Part shown: positions 1 to 8,545 of the stretch, piece after piece
Position numbering within the stretch: position 1 is the stretch's first letter
Layout of the letters: each line of letters opens with the position of its first letter
Source of the DNA: NORP240 sp942492445
GTDB taxonomy: Bacteria > Pseudomonadota > Gammaproteobacteria > Pseudomonadales > Pseudohongiellaceae
NCBI GenBank assembly: GCA_942492445.1
Contig: CALOEW010000082.1
Span: forward strand, 14,544 to 78,543
Direction: 5' to 3'
DNA: 64,000 nucleotides
The notes under the pieces: generated by a model
What the model was told of the DNA's origin: nothing
Databases searched by the model: none
What the model saw: the letters and a program-made list of their open reading frames with translations, nothing else
Made by a program: the position numbers and the translations under genes

Positions 1-526
1 TAACCTGCTCGAGCTGGGCTTGCGCCTGCAACAGTCTTTCCTGCGCGGACTTCAGGTCGACTTCAGCCAGTGCCAGCTGATTTGAGATGGAATCGTATTC
101 CTCGTCGCCCACCATTTTGCGCTCGTAGAGACTTCGGGTGCGCTGGTGTTGCCGCCGCAGATTTTCAATCCTGAGCTCCTGGCGTTCAATGTCAATGGAA
201 TTCAGACGTACCGCCGCCTCACTCTGCTCCAGACCGGCAAGCAGATTCTTGTCATCTACCTGAAGAACAAGCTGCCCCTGTGTGACGCGGTCGCCCTCTT
301 CAACGAACAGTGCTGAAACCTTGCCTATGATCTCCGAACTGAGAAGCACTTCTTCGTCGTGGGCAAGAAATCCCGATGCCAGTATCGACGGGCTGATTAT
401 CCGCCTGCTTATGGTGGCTACTTCCACTTCTTTCGCATTTGTGCCGAACAGTGCGCGGTTGAAGATGGGCAGTGCAATCACTGCCGCCGCGATGACCACG
501 ACAAGTAGAAATTTCCTCGCATTCAT
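1..526 (-). CDS. HlyD/MacA-type efflux periplasmic adaptor subunit (partial)
   Basis: The gene reads leftwards and runs off the left edge, so only the first about 175 residues are present. The protein starts MNARKFLLVVVIAAAVI, an inner-membrane anchor, and then has a biotinyl-lipoyl-like half-motif (SSEIIGKVSALFVEEGDRVTQG, in which the conserved G-x-V-x-x-L and EGDxVxxGQ pattern is visible) followed by a long alpha-helical coiled-coil hairpin rich in Gln, Glu and Arg. This is the layout of membrane fusion proteins that bridge an inner-membrane ABC or RND pump to an outer-membrane channel. The pump partner should lie beyond the left edge. The family is clear; the substrate and whether the pump is ABC or RND type are not. 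Confidence 0.85.
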   Translation of the reverse strand, partial: MNARKFLLVVVIAAAVIALPIFNRALFGTNAKEVEVATISRRIISPSILASGFLAHDEEVLLSSEIIGKVSALFVEEGDRVTQGQLVLQVDDKNLLAGLEQSEAAVRLNSIDIERQELRIENLRRQHQRTRSLYERKMVGDEEYDSISNQLALAEVDLKSAQERLLQAQAQLEQV

Positions 527-565
527 CCTGGCGTTCCCGTTGTTCCCGGTGAGTTATTGTCAGAG

Positions 566-616
566 AACCTCTGATTGAGACCTGCAGTGATCCGCGGTTC
601 TCCGTCAGAGGTTCCA
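566..616. repeat. Short inverted repeat (hairpin, element family end-like)
   Basis: GAACCTCTGA at 566-575 is matched by its exact reverse complement TCAGAGGTTC at 606-615, giving a 51-bp hairpin between the adaptor gene and the YIP1 gene. The arms equal the outer ends of the larger inverted-repeat elements at 27952-28099 and 29679-29943, so this looks like a minimal or decayed copy. No CTAA flanks are visible here, unlike in the larger copies. It could also serve as a bidirectional transcription stop. Confidence 0.55.
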
Positions 617-671
617 CAGGAGTTGACGAACTGTGATTGCCTTCTGTTACTGGAAAATAACACAGGACGGG

Positions 672-1406
672 TCAGGTGAGGGCTAAATACGCCCAAACAC
701 CAAAAATCAGCAGATAGGGTGCAATTACGATGGCCGCCGCCCGCACCAGCGCAGTCTTTACCCACTGCCGATACGCCATGATCAGCAGGCTCAGGCTCCA
801 TATCTGTATCAGGTTAAGTGCTGCCAGCATCGGGTCCAGGGACGGGTTTCCGGTTTGCATGCCAAGGCTGTACAAGCTGAACGGATTCAGGTCATAGTTG
901 CTCAACTGCCCGCCGGGGTTGAGCAGGATGGTGACCGCCATTGAAATTGAGAGAAACAGGTTGGGAAGGCTGGTCCACACAATCAGAGAAAACCACTGTC
1001 TGAAACGCAAATCGTATCCACCCAGAGCCGAGATCAGGCTGAGGTAGGCGGCCTGTGCCAGGTAGATAGCCAGCAGGCTGACGGCGCTTCCCAGCATTCC
1101 AATGAGCGCCATGCCGCGCTGCGAAAGTGCCTGCATGCCCTGCCGGGCCTCTTCCAGTTCGGCACCCCGCAGGTCACCAATCTGGCTGAGAGTGTCATCG
1201 ATATACCAGTCGAAATCCAGGACGGCGAAATACCACCCCGTTACCGACATCGAGGCAAGCAGAATCAGGGTTAATGGTGCGAGCGTGACCGGTTGGGCTT
1301 TGATAGCCCTGAAAGCCAGGGAAGGGCTGGTAATGACGTTTATGGCGGTAGTCAGAAGCTTTGGTTTTATGAAGTCGGTGTCACGTTCCGAAGTATTCAA
1401 TTCCAT
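672..1406 (-). CDS. YIP1 family membrane protein
   Basis: A 244-residue polytopic membrane protein with about five hydrophobic segments. The N-terminal region (INVITSPSLAFRAIKAQP) matches the usual start of bacterial Yip1-domain proteins, which place an amphipathic helix ahead of the first membrane span. The ATG at 1406 is preceded by GGGAG at good distance; a TTG one codon upstream is the only alternative. It lies 30 bp downstream of cbpM on the same strand and may be the last gene of a cbpA-cbpM-yip1 transcript. Bacterial Yip1-domain proteins have no settled function, so no role is assigned. Confidence 0.75.
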   Translation of the reverse strand: MELNTSERDTDFIKPKLLTTAINVITSPSLAFRAIKAQPVTLAPLTLILLASMSVTGWYFAVLDFDWYIDDTLSQIGDLRGAELEEARQGMQALSQRGMALIGMLGSAVSLLAIYLAQAAYLSLISALGGYDLRFRQWFSLIVWTSLPNLFLSISMAVTILLNPGGQLSNYDLNPFSLYSLGMQTGNPSLDPMLAALNLIQIWSLSLLIMAYRQWVKTALVRAAAIVIAPYLLIFGVWAYLALT

Positions 1407-1436
1407 CAAATCAAGCTCCCTGGCGAAATCAGACTG

Positions 1437-1760
1437 CTAGTCGGATTGCCCGGCTGTCGGGCCGGTGAGAAAGCGCGACAGGCGCTGGCGAAGCAGCTGG
1501 TTTTCCGCCCGCAACTGTTCGCGTTCGTCAAGCAGCCGGGCCACAAGGGCGACGTCTGACCAATCCAGTTCCAGGTCGGCATGCAAGCGCATTGCCCGCT
1601 GTATGGTGCAGACCATTTCAAGGTCGAAGGCCCAGTCGGCTGGATCGGGCCCGGCCGGACTGACTATGCCATACTCCACCAGTTCGACACAGAGGCTTTC
1701 GCTCACCTGCAGTTGCCGGCATACGTCTTGCAAAGTGAATGCTACGCTGTACTCAGTCAC
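1437..1760 (-). CDS. cbpM: Chaperone modulator CbpM
   Basis: A 107-residue MerR-like protein. The N-terminal helix-turn-helix-like part (FTLQDVCRQLQVSESLCVEL) and the C-terminal coiled coil (LLDEREQLRAENQLLRQRL) are those of CbpM, which binds the J domain of CbpA and blocks its stimulation of DnaK. It begins 2 bp after the cbpA stop codon, the arrangement known from Escherichia coli and Pseudomonas, so the two are almost certainly co-translated. The length is typical. The identification rests on both sequence and context. Confidence 0.88.
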   Translation of the reverse strand: MTEYSVAFTLQDVCRQLQVSESLCVELVEYGIVSPAGPDPADWAFDLEMVCTIQRAMRLHADLELDWSDVALVARLLDEREQLRAENQLLRQRLSRFLTGPTAGQSD

Positions 1761-1762
1761 TT

Positions 1763-2716
1763 TCAGCTCCCAAGGTCTTTTCTTGGATCGAAGCCGGCGC
1801 GCTCGCCCAATTGCTGCCAGAGTTTTCTGGTCGCATCGTCTGAACGCTCCGGCATCACGACCTTCAGGATAACATACAGGTCACCCGGAGAGTCTTTGCC
1901 CGGCAGACCCTTGCCTTTGACACGCAGGCGAGTGCCGGTCTGGCTGTCAGGCTTGATTGCAAGATTTATCTTCCCGGCCAGCGTAGGGACAATTACCGTG
2001 GCACCCAACGCAGCTTCCCAGGGAGTAACCGGCAGTGTCAGGCTAAGGTCCTTGCCGACAACGTCGAACAGCGGGTGAGGGACCAGCCGGATTCTCAGGT
2101 AGAGGTCGCCCGCCGGTCCATCGCCGAAACCCGGGCCACCCTGGCTACGCAGGCGGATTCTTTCACCGTCTGTCACTCCACGGGGTATTTTTACGCGCAG
2201 GGATTTCTTTACGTCTTCTAGACGACCGGATTCACCGAAATGCGGGAGGCGATACTCGATTGTTTTGGCTTCTTCCTTGAGGGTGTCTTCGAGAAAAACC
2301 GGTAATTCGATTTCTATATCCTGTCCGCGAGTGGAATAGAAGTCTTCCGACTTGGAAAATCCCTTGTTGCGCCGGTTTGCACCAAAGCCGCCGCCAAAAA
2401 TATTCTCAAAAAATTCTGAAAAATCACCTTGGTAGGATGAGCTGCTGCCACCCGAAAATCCTTCCCAATCGGGTGGTGGTGTAAAGCTTTCACCTTTACG
2501 CCCGTACTTGCGGAGCTGGTCATATTCGGCGCGCTTGGCATCGTCACCAAGTACTTCATAGGCTTCCGAAACTTCCTTGAATTTCTTCTCGGCGTTGTGC
2601 TCGGAACTCACGTCGGGATGGTATTTGCGCGCCTGGCGACGGTAGGCTTTCTTTATTGCCTGCTTGTCATCGTCAGGGTTTACCCCGAGAATGTCGTAAT
2701 AGTCTTTAAATTCCAT
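1763..2716 (-). CDS. cbpA: Curved-DNA-binding DnaJ-like co-chaperone CbpA
   Basis: A 317-residue class B J protein. Residues 4-70 form the J domain with the HPD motif (ARKYHPDVS) needed to stimulate DnaK. A Gly/Phe-rich linker follows (around residues 85-120, including FFENIFGGGFG), then two beta-rich DnaJ C-terminal substrate-binding domains, with no zinc-finger cysteines; that combination separates CbpA from DnaJ itself. It works with DnaK and can bind curved DNA in the nucleoid. It is the first gene of the pair with cbpM and is transcribed away from the MATE gene, so 2717-2839 holds both promoters. Confidence 0.93.
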   Translation of the reverse strand: MEFKDYYDILGVNPDDDKQAIKKAYRRQARKYHPDVSSEHNAEKKFKEVSEAYEVLGDDAKRAEYDQLRKYGRKGESFTPPPDWEGFSGGSSSSYQGDFSEFFENIFGGGFGANRRNKGFSKSEDFYSTRGQDIEIELPVFLEDTLKEEAKTIEYRLPHFGESGRLEDVKKSLRVKIPRGVTDGERIRLRSQGGPGFGDGPAGDLYLRIRLVPHPLFDVVGKDLSLTLPVTPWEAALGATVIVPTLAGKINLAIKPDSQTGTRLRVKGKGLPGKDSPGDLYVILKVVMPERSDDATRKLWQQLGERAGFDPRKDLGS

Positions 2717-2839
2717 TCAGGCTTTCCGTTGCAAGTCTTGTTCTGCCTCGACACCGGTAGGGCGATCGACTTACGTGTATGGTAGGAAACAAGCAGCCGA
2801 TCAACAACTGCAATATGGTGGCAGGGGAAAGCAAATTCA

Positions 2840-4168
2840 ATGGATTCTCCTGACCCAGTGACTTACGGGCTGATAGCTCGCCGTGCCTGGCCACTTATCC
2901 TGGCCAACTGTTCGGTGCCGTTACTGGGGCTCGCCGATACCGCCGTACTAGGCAATCTGGGCACTTTATTTGATCTTGGCGCCATTGCACTAGGTGCGAT
3001 TGTCTTCAGTTTTGTGTACTGGGGGTTTGGCTTTCTGCGCATGGGCACAACCGGTTTCATTGCCCAGGCGCAGGGCAGAAATGACTCGGCTGAAATCAGG
3101 GCTGTAATGTTCCGGTCGCTGGCCCTGGCTCTGGTATCGGGAATCCTCCTGACCCTTCTGCAGATTCCAGTGGTGGAATTTGCCTGCTGGCTTCTGGGTG
3201 GCAGTGACCAGGTCGAGGATCTGGTTCGCAGCTATTTTCTGATCAGAATCTGGGGTGCGCCCGCGACTCTCGGTACGTTTGTGCTGGTTGGCGTATTGGT
3301 AGGCCTGGGCGAAAGTAAATGGCTGTTGCTGGTCCAGCTGTTTCTCAATCTGCTGAACATTTTTCTCGATCTTTATCTGGCAGGCTATCTGCGTTTGGGT
3401 GTACAGGGAATTGCCATGGGCACTCTGCTGGCCGAATGGGCAGCCTTTGGATTTGCCCTGGTGCTGGTAGTCCGTCTGCTCATGCGTTGCCGACAGGATG
3501 ACGAAGGGTTTCTGGTGTTGTCCAGGCTGTTGGACCGCCAGCGAATACTGACAATTCTTTCCGCCAATACCGATATCATGATAAGGACCATAACCCTGGT
3601 ATTGTCGTTTGCCTGGTTTACCAATCAGAGTGCCCGCTTCGGTGACGTGGTTCTGGCCGCCAATCATATTCTCCTGCAGTTGGTTTCGTTCTCCGCTTTT
3701 TTCCTGGACGGTTTCGCTTTCGTTGGTGAGTCCCTGGTCGGCAGGGCGGTCGGAGCGGGGGATAAACTGCTGTTCGACAGGGCAGTACAACGTACATCAG
3801 TCATGGCATTCGCCACTGCTGTGATTCTCGCGCTGCTGTTACTCGCAGGGGGGCAGCAGGCAATCGAATGGCTGACCGACCTTGGTCAAGTGCAGGCGAT
3901 GGCCATGGGGCTACTGCCGTTGGCCTCGATTTACATTATGGTTTCGTTTGCCGCTTTTCAACTGGATGGAATATTTATCGGCGCGACCTTCACTGTTCAA
4001 CTGCGTAATGCATCCCTGTTGGCTGCTGCGATTTTTCTCTTTGCCCGGTGGGTAATGACCAGTTTGTTTGGCCTGACGGGGCTGTGGGTTTCATTTATTC
4101 TTTTTGTCTGCGCGCGAGCGATGACTCTGCTGATGTATTTCCCCGATTTGCGGAAATCATTCGTCTGA
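2840..4168 (+). CDS. MATE family efflux transporter, DinF-like
   Basis: A 442-residue protein with twelve hydrophobic segments. The first segment (RRAWPLILANCSVPLLGLADTAVLG) is the signature start of the DinF branch of MATE exporters, followed by GFLRMGTTGFIAQAQG, another conserved stretch. MATE proteins expel cationic drugs or metabolites in exchange for Na+ or H+ across the inner membrane; E. coli dinF is SOS-regulated, but no LexA box could be confirmed here. The ATG at 2840 follows AGGGGAAAG at suitable spacing. Its last 12 bases overlap the convergent DUF3301 gene. Confidence 0.9.
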   Translation: MDSPDPVTYGLIARRAWPLILANCSVPLLGLADTAVLGNLGTLFDLGAIALGAIVFSFVYWGFGFLRMGTTGFIAQAQGRNDSAEIRAVMFRSLALALVSGILLTLLQIPVVEFACWLLGGSDQVEDLVRSYFLIRIWGAPATLGTFVLVGVLVGLGESKWLLLVQLFLNLLNIFLDLYLAGYLRLGVQGIAMGTLLAEWAAFGFALVLVVRLLMRCRQDDEGFLVLSRLLDRQRILTILSANTDIMIRTITLVLSFAWFTNQSARFGDVVLAANHILLQLVSFSAFFLDGFAFVGESLVGRAVGAGDKLLFDRAVQRTSVMAFATAVILALLLLAGGQQAIEWLTDLGQVQAMAMGLLPLASIYIMVSFAAFQLDGIFIGATFTVQLRNASLLAAAIFLFARWVMTSLFGLTGLWVSFILFVCARAMTLLMYFPDLRKSFV

Positions 4169-4525
4169 ATACCCGGGAGTTTCCGATGCCTGATGATGAG
4201 GAAGCAGGTGGGGCTCTAGCTCTATACGCTGCCGTTTTTGGCCTGACATGACTATCAGGCCCTGATAACGCACCTCACCTGTGGACGTGAATTCAAAACG
4301 GTATTTCCTGCGCAGGCATACTGAACCCGACTCATCCCGCGTAAGCGCGACACCCTTGATTACCAGGGACTGATCGAGCAACTGCAGACCCAGTTGTTGA
4401 CAATGGTCACTGGCGTACTTCAGTGCTTCATTCTTGACCAGATCGCTGTGCCACCAGAAGGCCACCAAGCCGGCCAGCGAAGTCAACCAGATTATGACCG
4501 AAAGATTCAATATGACTCCAGCCAC
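4157..4525 (-). CDS. DUF3301 domain-containing protein
   Basis: A 122-residue protein with one N-terminal membrane segment (LSVIIWLTSLAGLVAFWW) followed by a soluble part containing the family pattern KNEALKYASDHCQQLGLQLLDQS and CLRRKYRFEFTSTGEVRYQG. DUF3301 proteins are small, single-span and found almost only in Gammaproteobacteria; their function is unknown. The 3' end overlaps that of the MATE gene by 12 bases in tail-to-tail orientation. The predicted start is the first Met; a start slightly further in would shorten the membrane segment. Confidence 0.82.
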   Translation of the reverse strand: MAGVILNLSVIIWLTSLAGLVAFWWHSDLVKNEALKYASDHCQQLGLQLLDQSLVIKGVALTRDESGSVCLRRKYRFEFTSTGEVRYQGLIVMSGQKRQRIELEPHLLPHHQASETPGYSDE

Positions 4526-4583
4526 CTGTGCAAGAATTGCCGTGGGTCTTTGCTTCGGAGTCCGACCTGGTTCCCGGCGCTCG

Positions 4584-5667
4584 TCAGACCGACCTGTAGG
4601 CGATATAGCGTCTTATGTGAGGTTCCAGAATTTCCAGGGCGGTGCTCTCACAAGAGGGCAGGGAAGCATCGCTGAACTTCAGGGGCTCGACTCGCTCCCC
4701 CCATTTAACCAGTCCTGCACCCCAGGTCAGCCCGGCGCCGAAGGCCGCCATTAACAGGTAGGCACCCGGCCTGACACGTTGCTCCTCGAGGGCCTCGGTC
4801 AATGCTACTGGGATGGTAGCCGCTGAAGTATTGCCGTACTTGTGCACATTGACCATCATTTTTTCCTCGGGGACCTCCAGGCGCTTGGCCAATGCATCCA
4901 GAATTCTCCTGTTGGCCTGGTGCGGTATAACCAGATCCACATCCTCGATTCGCAACCCGGTTTTCTGCAGCACATCACTGCATGCCTGGGCCATGCTCCT
5001 GACCGCCCGCCTGAAGACCTCCTGGCCGTCAAAATTCCAGCCCAGGTAGAGGAAGTCTTTGTTCAGTCTACTGTAGCTGCTGCCCAGGTTGGTGATCTGA
5101 ATGGCATGGTTGGCGTCAGCTTCACACCCGATGCTGGCAGCCAACAGCCCCGTTTCCGCCGGGCAGGATTCCAGCACAACAGCGCCGCAGGCGTCGCCGA
5201 ACAGTACTGCAACATCGCGTCGGGACCAGTCCAGGTAGTGGCTGATGTATTCCCCACCGATAACCAGAACCTTCCGGTGGGCGCCCGCTCTGATCAGATT
5301 GCTGCCGATGTGAAGCCCGTAAAGAAACCCGGTGCAGGCGGGAATTAAGGTCGATTGCCGCTGCGTGCCTCGCGCCGAGGCGGTCCTGGACAATTGACGC
5401 AGTATTGGGGCACAGAGAATCCACGCTGAGACTGCCCAGAAGAATCAGATCGAGTTCGCCGGGGTCGAGATCTGCGGCTGCCAGCGCATGACGAGCTGCC
5501 ACCAGTGCCATGTCGGAAAAGTTGCAATGACAGATCCGTCGTTCCCTGATCCCCGTACGTGAAGTAATCCATTCATCCGAGGTTTCTATGAAGGTTTCCA
5601 GATCCCTGTTGCTCAGCACGGCCGGTGGTACACATTTTCCCCAGCCGGTTATCTGTGCAAACTGCAT
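4584..5667 (-). CDS. fabH: Beta-ketoacyl-ACP synthase III (FabH), frameshifted
   Basis: FabH condenses acetyl-CoA with malonyl-ACP to start fatty acid synthesis. The N-terminal part (5667 to about 5342) contains the family start with SDEWITSRTGIRERR, and the C-terminal part, in another frame, begins ACTGFLYG with the active-site Cys and includes the catalytic HQANRRI and NTSAAT motifs. The two parts join without loss if one base is removed from the GGG run at 5340-5342, giving about 360 residues, slightly longer than the usual 320 because of a C-terminal extension of about 40 residues. All catalytic residues are intact, so a single extra base, possibly a sequencing error, is the only defect. 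The gene is not within a fatty acid operon, so it may be a secondary or specialised homologue. Confidence 0.85.
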
Positions 5668-5759
5668 AATCTTTCTCCACTACTACCTCGGCTTTCACCG
5701 TTATGAAGTCTAAAATACCCAACCGAGGATACTGTATTTTCCGGGACTTCGATAGTCGC

Positions 5760-6623
5760 ATGATAATCAGAAAACCAGAGCAGATCGCCGCCAGACAGGC
5801 GGCACCGTTGATACTGGCAGTCCTGTGCCTGCTTGCCATGGCGAGTTTTCAGGGGAAGCTCGCGGAAGCGGCGGCGCCCCGCTTCGACTTTGCTCACAGT
5901 CGCTGGGACCAGCTGTTGAAGCGCCATGTCAGGGTGGTTGAGCCGGGCCGCAATACCCGGGTGGATTATGCTGGTATGCAGGCGGAATATGCCGCGCTTC
6001 GGGAATACCTCGACGAACTGGCGGAAGTCAGTCGGTCACAGTTCGATGCCTGGCCCGCCCGGGATCGGCTGGCTTTCCCGATCAATGCCTACAACGCCTG
6101 GACGGTAGATCTCATTCTCGGCGACTATCCCGAGCTGGAATCCATAAGGGACCTCGGATCGCTGTTTCGTTCCCCCTGGTCCCGCCGTTTCGTTCAATTG
6201 TTTGGCGACCGAGTATCTCTGGATTACATCGAACACGAGTTGATTAGAGGGAGAGGCGGATTTGCTGAGCCGCGAATCCACTTTGCCGTCAACTGTGCCA
6301 GCATTGGTTGCCCTGCATTGCGGGAGGAAGCTTTCGTAGGCGATCGGCTGGATGCGCAGCTTGAGGATGCGACCGGAAGGTTTCTTGCTGACCGCTCGCG
6401 AAATCGGCTGGAGGATGGTGTTATGTGGGTATCGGAATTGTTCGACTGGTACCGGGAAGACTTCCATAAGAACTGGAGGGGAACTGCAAATGTTGCGCAG
6501 TTCCTGGCTCGCTACAGTCTTGCACTGCAATTGCCCCACAATGCGCAAATCGCCTTACAGCAGGGTCGACTACCGATCAGATACCTGGATTACGACTGGA
6601 GCCTGAACGCATTGGATCCGTAG
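5760..6623 (+). CDS. DUF547 domain-containing exported protein
   Basis: About 287 residues from the ATG at 5760; an upstream ATG at 5703 would add 19 residues without changing the reading. A hydrophobic stretch (APLILAVLCLLAMASFQG) followed by LAEAAA looks like a cleavable signal peptide. The mature part has the DUF547 marks: SQFDAWPARDRLAFPINAYNAWTV, FAVNCASIGCPALR and a C-terminal FDWYREDF. The family is widespread and papain-like folds have been suggested for it, but no activity is established. It is divergent from fabH with a shared 90-base spacer and lies upstream of selC. Confidence 0.82.
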   Translation: MIIRKPEQIAARQAAPLILAVLCLLAMASFQGKLAEAAAPRFDFAHSRWDQLLKRHVRVVEPGRNTRVDYAGMQAEYAALREYLDELAEVSRSQFDAWPARDRLAFPINAYNAWTVDLILGDYPELESIRDLGSLFRSPWSRRFVQLFGDRVSLDYIEHELIRGRGGFAEPRIHFAVNCASIGCPALREEAFVGDRLDAQLEDATGRFLADRSRNRLEDGVMWVSELFDWYREDFHKNWRGTANVAQFLARYSLALQLPHNAQIALQQGRLPIRYLDYDWSLNALDP

Positions 6624-6635
6624 TGGCTGGTGGTT

Positions 6636-6662
6636 TTGTCAGTCTGGGTCCTGTGCTAGACT
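6636..6662 (+). promoter_or_regulatory. Candidate sigma-70 promoter for selC
   Basis: TTGTCA at 6636-6641 and TAGACT at 6657-6662, with a TG one base before the -10 hexamer (extended -10), lie so that transcription would start about 7 bases downstream, right at the first base of the tRNA at 6670. The spacer of 15 is short, which the extended -10 could offset. This is a pattern match only. Confidence 0.4.
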
Positions 6663-6669
6663 CGGCTAC

Positions 6670-6762
6670 GGAAGAGCGTCGCCCCCGGTGGGGTGCCCGG
6701 ACTTCAAACCCGGTGAGATCTGTAAATGACGGGTCTGGTGGGTTCGACTCCTGCCTCTTCCG
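6670..6762 (+). tRNA. selC: tRNA-Sec (anticodon TCA)
   Basis: A 93-nt selenocysteine tRNA. The acceptor strand GGAAGAG (6670-6676) pairs with CTCTTCC (6755-6761), the anticodon loop ACTTCAAA has TCA at 6704-6706, a long extra arm (AGATC paired with GGTCT) follows, and the T loop is GTTCGACTC. These are the tRNA-Sec hallmarks: UCA anticodon, long variable arm and strong likeness to E. coli selC. The 3' CCA is not encoded; the discriminator G is followed by CAA. This tRNA is charged with serine and converted by SelA, which is encoded at 28130, and delivered by SelB, encoded at 13822. Confidence 0.96.
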
Positions 6763-6790
6763 CAATTTCCTAGCAAATCAGGACATCGTA

Positions 6791-7546
6791 ATGACCTATT
6801 GTGTCGCCGTCTCGGTCAATGACGGTCTGGTTTTCTGTTCCGATTCCCGCACCAATGCCGGAATCGATCAGATCAGCACCTACAGCAAGATGTTTCGTTT
6901 CGGCATTGACGGCCAGAGGCAGTTCGTGATCCTCTCCGCGGGTAACCTGGCGACCACGCAGGCTACCATCGCCCAGATTAAGCTGGATATCAAACAGAAT
7001 ACCGAGGTCAACCTGCTGAATGTGGCGAACCTGTTCGAAGCCTCGGATTATCTGGGGGACGTCAGTCTCGTGCACCAGAGGAAGCATGGTGGTGGAACCG
7101 GTTTCGAGGCCAGCTTTATCATCGGTGGCCAGATTGCAGGTTACAAGCACGAGGCGATTCTGGTGTATCCGGAAGGGAACCATATCACCACTTCCGAGGA
7201 CACTCCCTACCTCCAGATTGGCGAAAGCAAGTATGGCAAGCCGATTCTGGATAGAATTCTGAAGCCGGATCTGAATCTCGATACCTGCGCCCTGTGTGCA
7301 CTGGTGTCAATGGATTCTACAATGCGAAGTAACCTGACTGTTGGCCCGCCCGTCGAGGTGCTTGTCTATCGAACTGACAATCTGGTCCTGGATGGTCATC
7401 ATCGCTTTACGGGGGACAGCCAGTTCCTGAGGCAGATCGGCAAAGCCTGGGACGAGAGACTGAAGGATGCGTTTCGCCAGATGCCTCCCCTTGCGTGGGC
7501 CGCTAGCTGGGATTCACCAGCGAATGAACAAAACGAATCTTCCTGA
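6791..7546 (+). CDS. Anbu proteasome-like peptidase (COG3484)
   Basis: A 251-residue protein starting MTYCVAVSVNDGLVFCSDSRTNAGID, the conserved start of Anbu, the ancestral beta subunit of the proteasome/HslV superfamily. Thr2 would be the N-terminal nucleophile after Met removal, with the Asp in SDSRTNAG, Lys in TYSKM and Gly in SAGNLATTQ as the remaining active-site marks. Anbu assembles as open helical rings and has weak or unknown peptidase activity. The ATG at 6791 (preceded by AGGA) is chosen because it places Thr at position 2; the open frame runs further up through selC. It lies only 28 bp after selC and overlaps the convergent metallopeptidase by 44 bases. Confidence 0.9.
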   Translation: MTYCVAVSVNDGLVFCSDSRTNAGIDQISTYSKMFRFGIDGQRQFVILSAGNLATTQATIAQIKLDIKQNTEVNLLNVANLFEASDYLGDVSLVHQRKHGGGTGFEASFIIGGQIAGYKHEAILVYPEGNHITTSEDTPYLQIGESKYGKPILDRILKPDLNLDTCALCALVSMDSTMRSNLTVGPPVEVLVYRTDNLVLDGHHRFTGDSQFLRQIGKAWDERLKDAFRQMPPLAWAASWDSPANEQNESS

Positions 7547-8525
7547 GCGTCAGATCTGACAGTATGAACGGATACGCATCCGCCATTCCCATGCTGCGAT
7601 TCAAGGCGTTCAGCATCAAGGTAAGAGCACCCCATCGGGACAGCATGCCGTCGATAGTATCCAGATCCGATTCTGAAGCGACCAATTTGATATGAAACGA
7701 TTCTGCAGTCTCCAGGGTGTCCACCATGTGCAGGTAGTGAGCCCAACATTCTGCCCAGTCTTCCAGCGGGTGTGACTGGGCGTAGTGGCTGATTAGGCTC
7801 GGGTCGCGATTAATGCTGTCGCGATTGGCGTAGTACTTGTCCATTGCCTGCTGGTAGTCTGTTGTCTCGTCGCCAAACAATTCCCTGAAAGCAGTTCTTA
7901 CCTGATCATTGTTGATCAGTTTCCAGAAGTAGTAATGGCCACTCTCATGTCGGAAGTGCCCCAGCAGGGTGCGATAAAATTCCCCGAGGGATTGACGCAT
8001 CTGTTCGCGTATTACGTTGTCCGCTTCCGCGATATTGACAGTAATCAATCCATTCATATGTCCAGTCAACACCAGTTCGTTCTCCACATAGGGATTGCTG
8101 GTCTTGTCCTCGATGAATTCGAAGGCCAACCCTCCATGGGGATCGACTGCCTTGTTTACTACCGGGAGGTTGAGTGCAAGTACGGTGTAAAGCATCTTCC
8201 GTTTGGCCTGCTCCATGCTTGCCCACCAGTCACGGCGGTCCGGTGCCAGCAGGTTTGGAATCATGCGATTGAGGCTGCATGAAATACAGAAATCGTTGCC
8301 GGTTTCTGTGACCAGCCAGTTGCAGACCCCATAATCAATCGTGTTTTTACAGAGTCGGATCTTGTTGTCGTCGGAGTCGATTCCAACGCCGTTGCGGTCG
8401 TTAAAACTTTGCAGCGTAACAATACGGTTCTGAATCGGTTGGTATGCCAGGCGTCGGTGGCAATTAAGACAGACGTCGTTTTCGAAATAGACAATCTGGC
8501 CACAGGCACATTGAAAGTTCTTCAT
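7503..8525 (-). CDS. Zinc-ribbon putative zinc metallopeptidase (COG4307/DUF2248-like)
   Basis: A 340-residue protein. Two zinc-ribbon-like Cys clusters occur in the first 90 residues (CACG...CLNCH and CKNT...CNWL...CISC). The middle carries HFRHESGHYYF, an HExxH-type zinc protease motif, followed by RELFGDETTDYQQAMDKYY and DWAECWAHYLHMVDTLE, which likely supplies the further metal ligand. This matches the COG4307 family, which tends to sit in Anbu or ATP-grasp/alpha-E loci. Here it is in the same strand and order as the alpha-E and ATP-grasp genes, 20 bp downstream of the former, so it is probably part of their operon. Substrate unknown. Confidence 0.82.
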   Translation of the reverse strand: MKNFQCACGQIVYFENDVCLNCHRRLAYQPIQNRIVTLQSFNDRNGVGIDSDDNKIRLCKNTIDYGVCNWLVTETGNDFCISCSLNRMIPNLLAPDRRDWWASMEQAKRKMLYTVLALNLPVVNKAVDPHGGLAFEFIEDKTSNPYVENELVLTGHMNGLITVNIAEADNVIREQMRQSLGEFYRTLLGHFRHESGHYYFWKLINNDQVRTAFRELFGDETTDYQQAMDKYYANRDSINRDPSLISHYAQSHPLEDWAECWAHYLHMVDTLETAESFHIKLVASESDLDTIDGMLSRWGALTLMLNALNRSMGMADAYPFILSDLTLRKIRFVHSLVNPS

Positions 8526-8545
8526 GGTAACAGCACTATAGAAAC

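Noticed and set aside
2990..3790. A 266-codon minus-strand frame opposite the MATE gene
   Set aside because: Low-complexity Gln-rich shadow of a hydrophobic gene.
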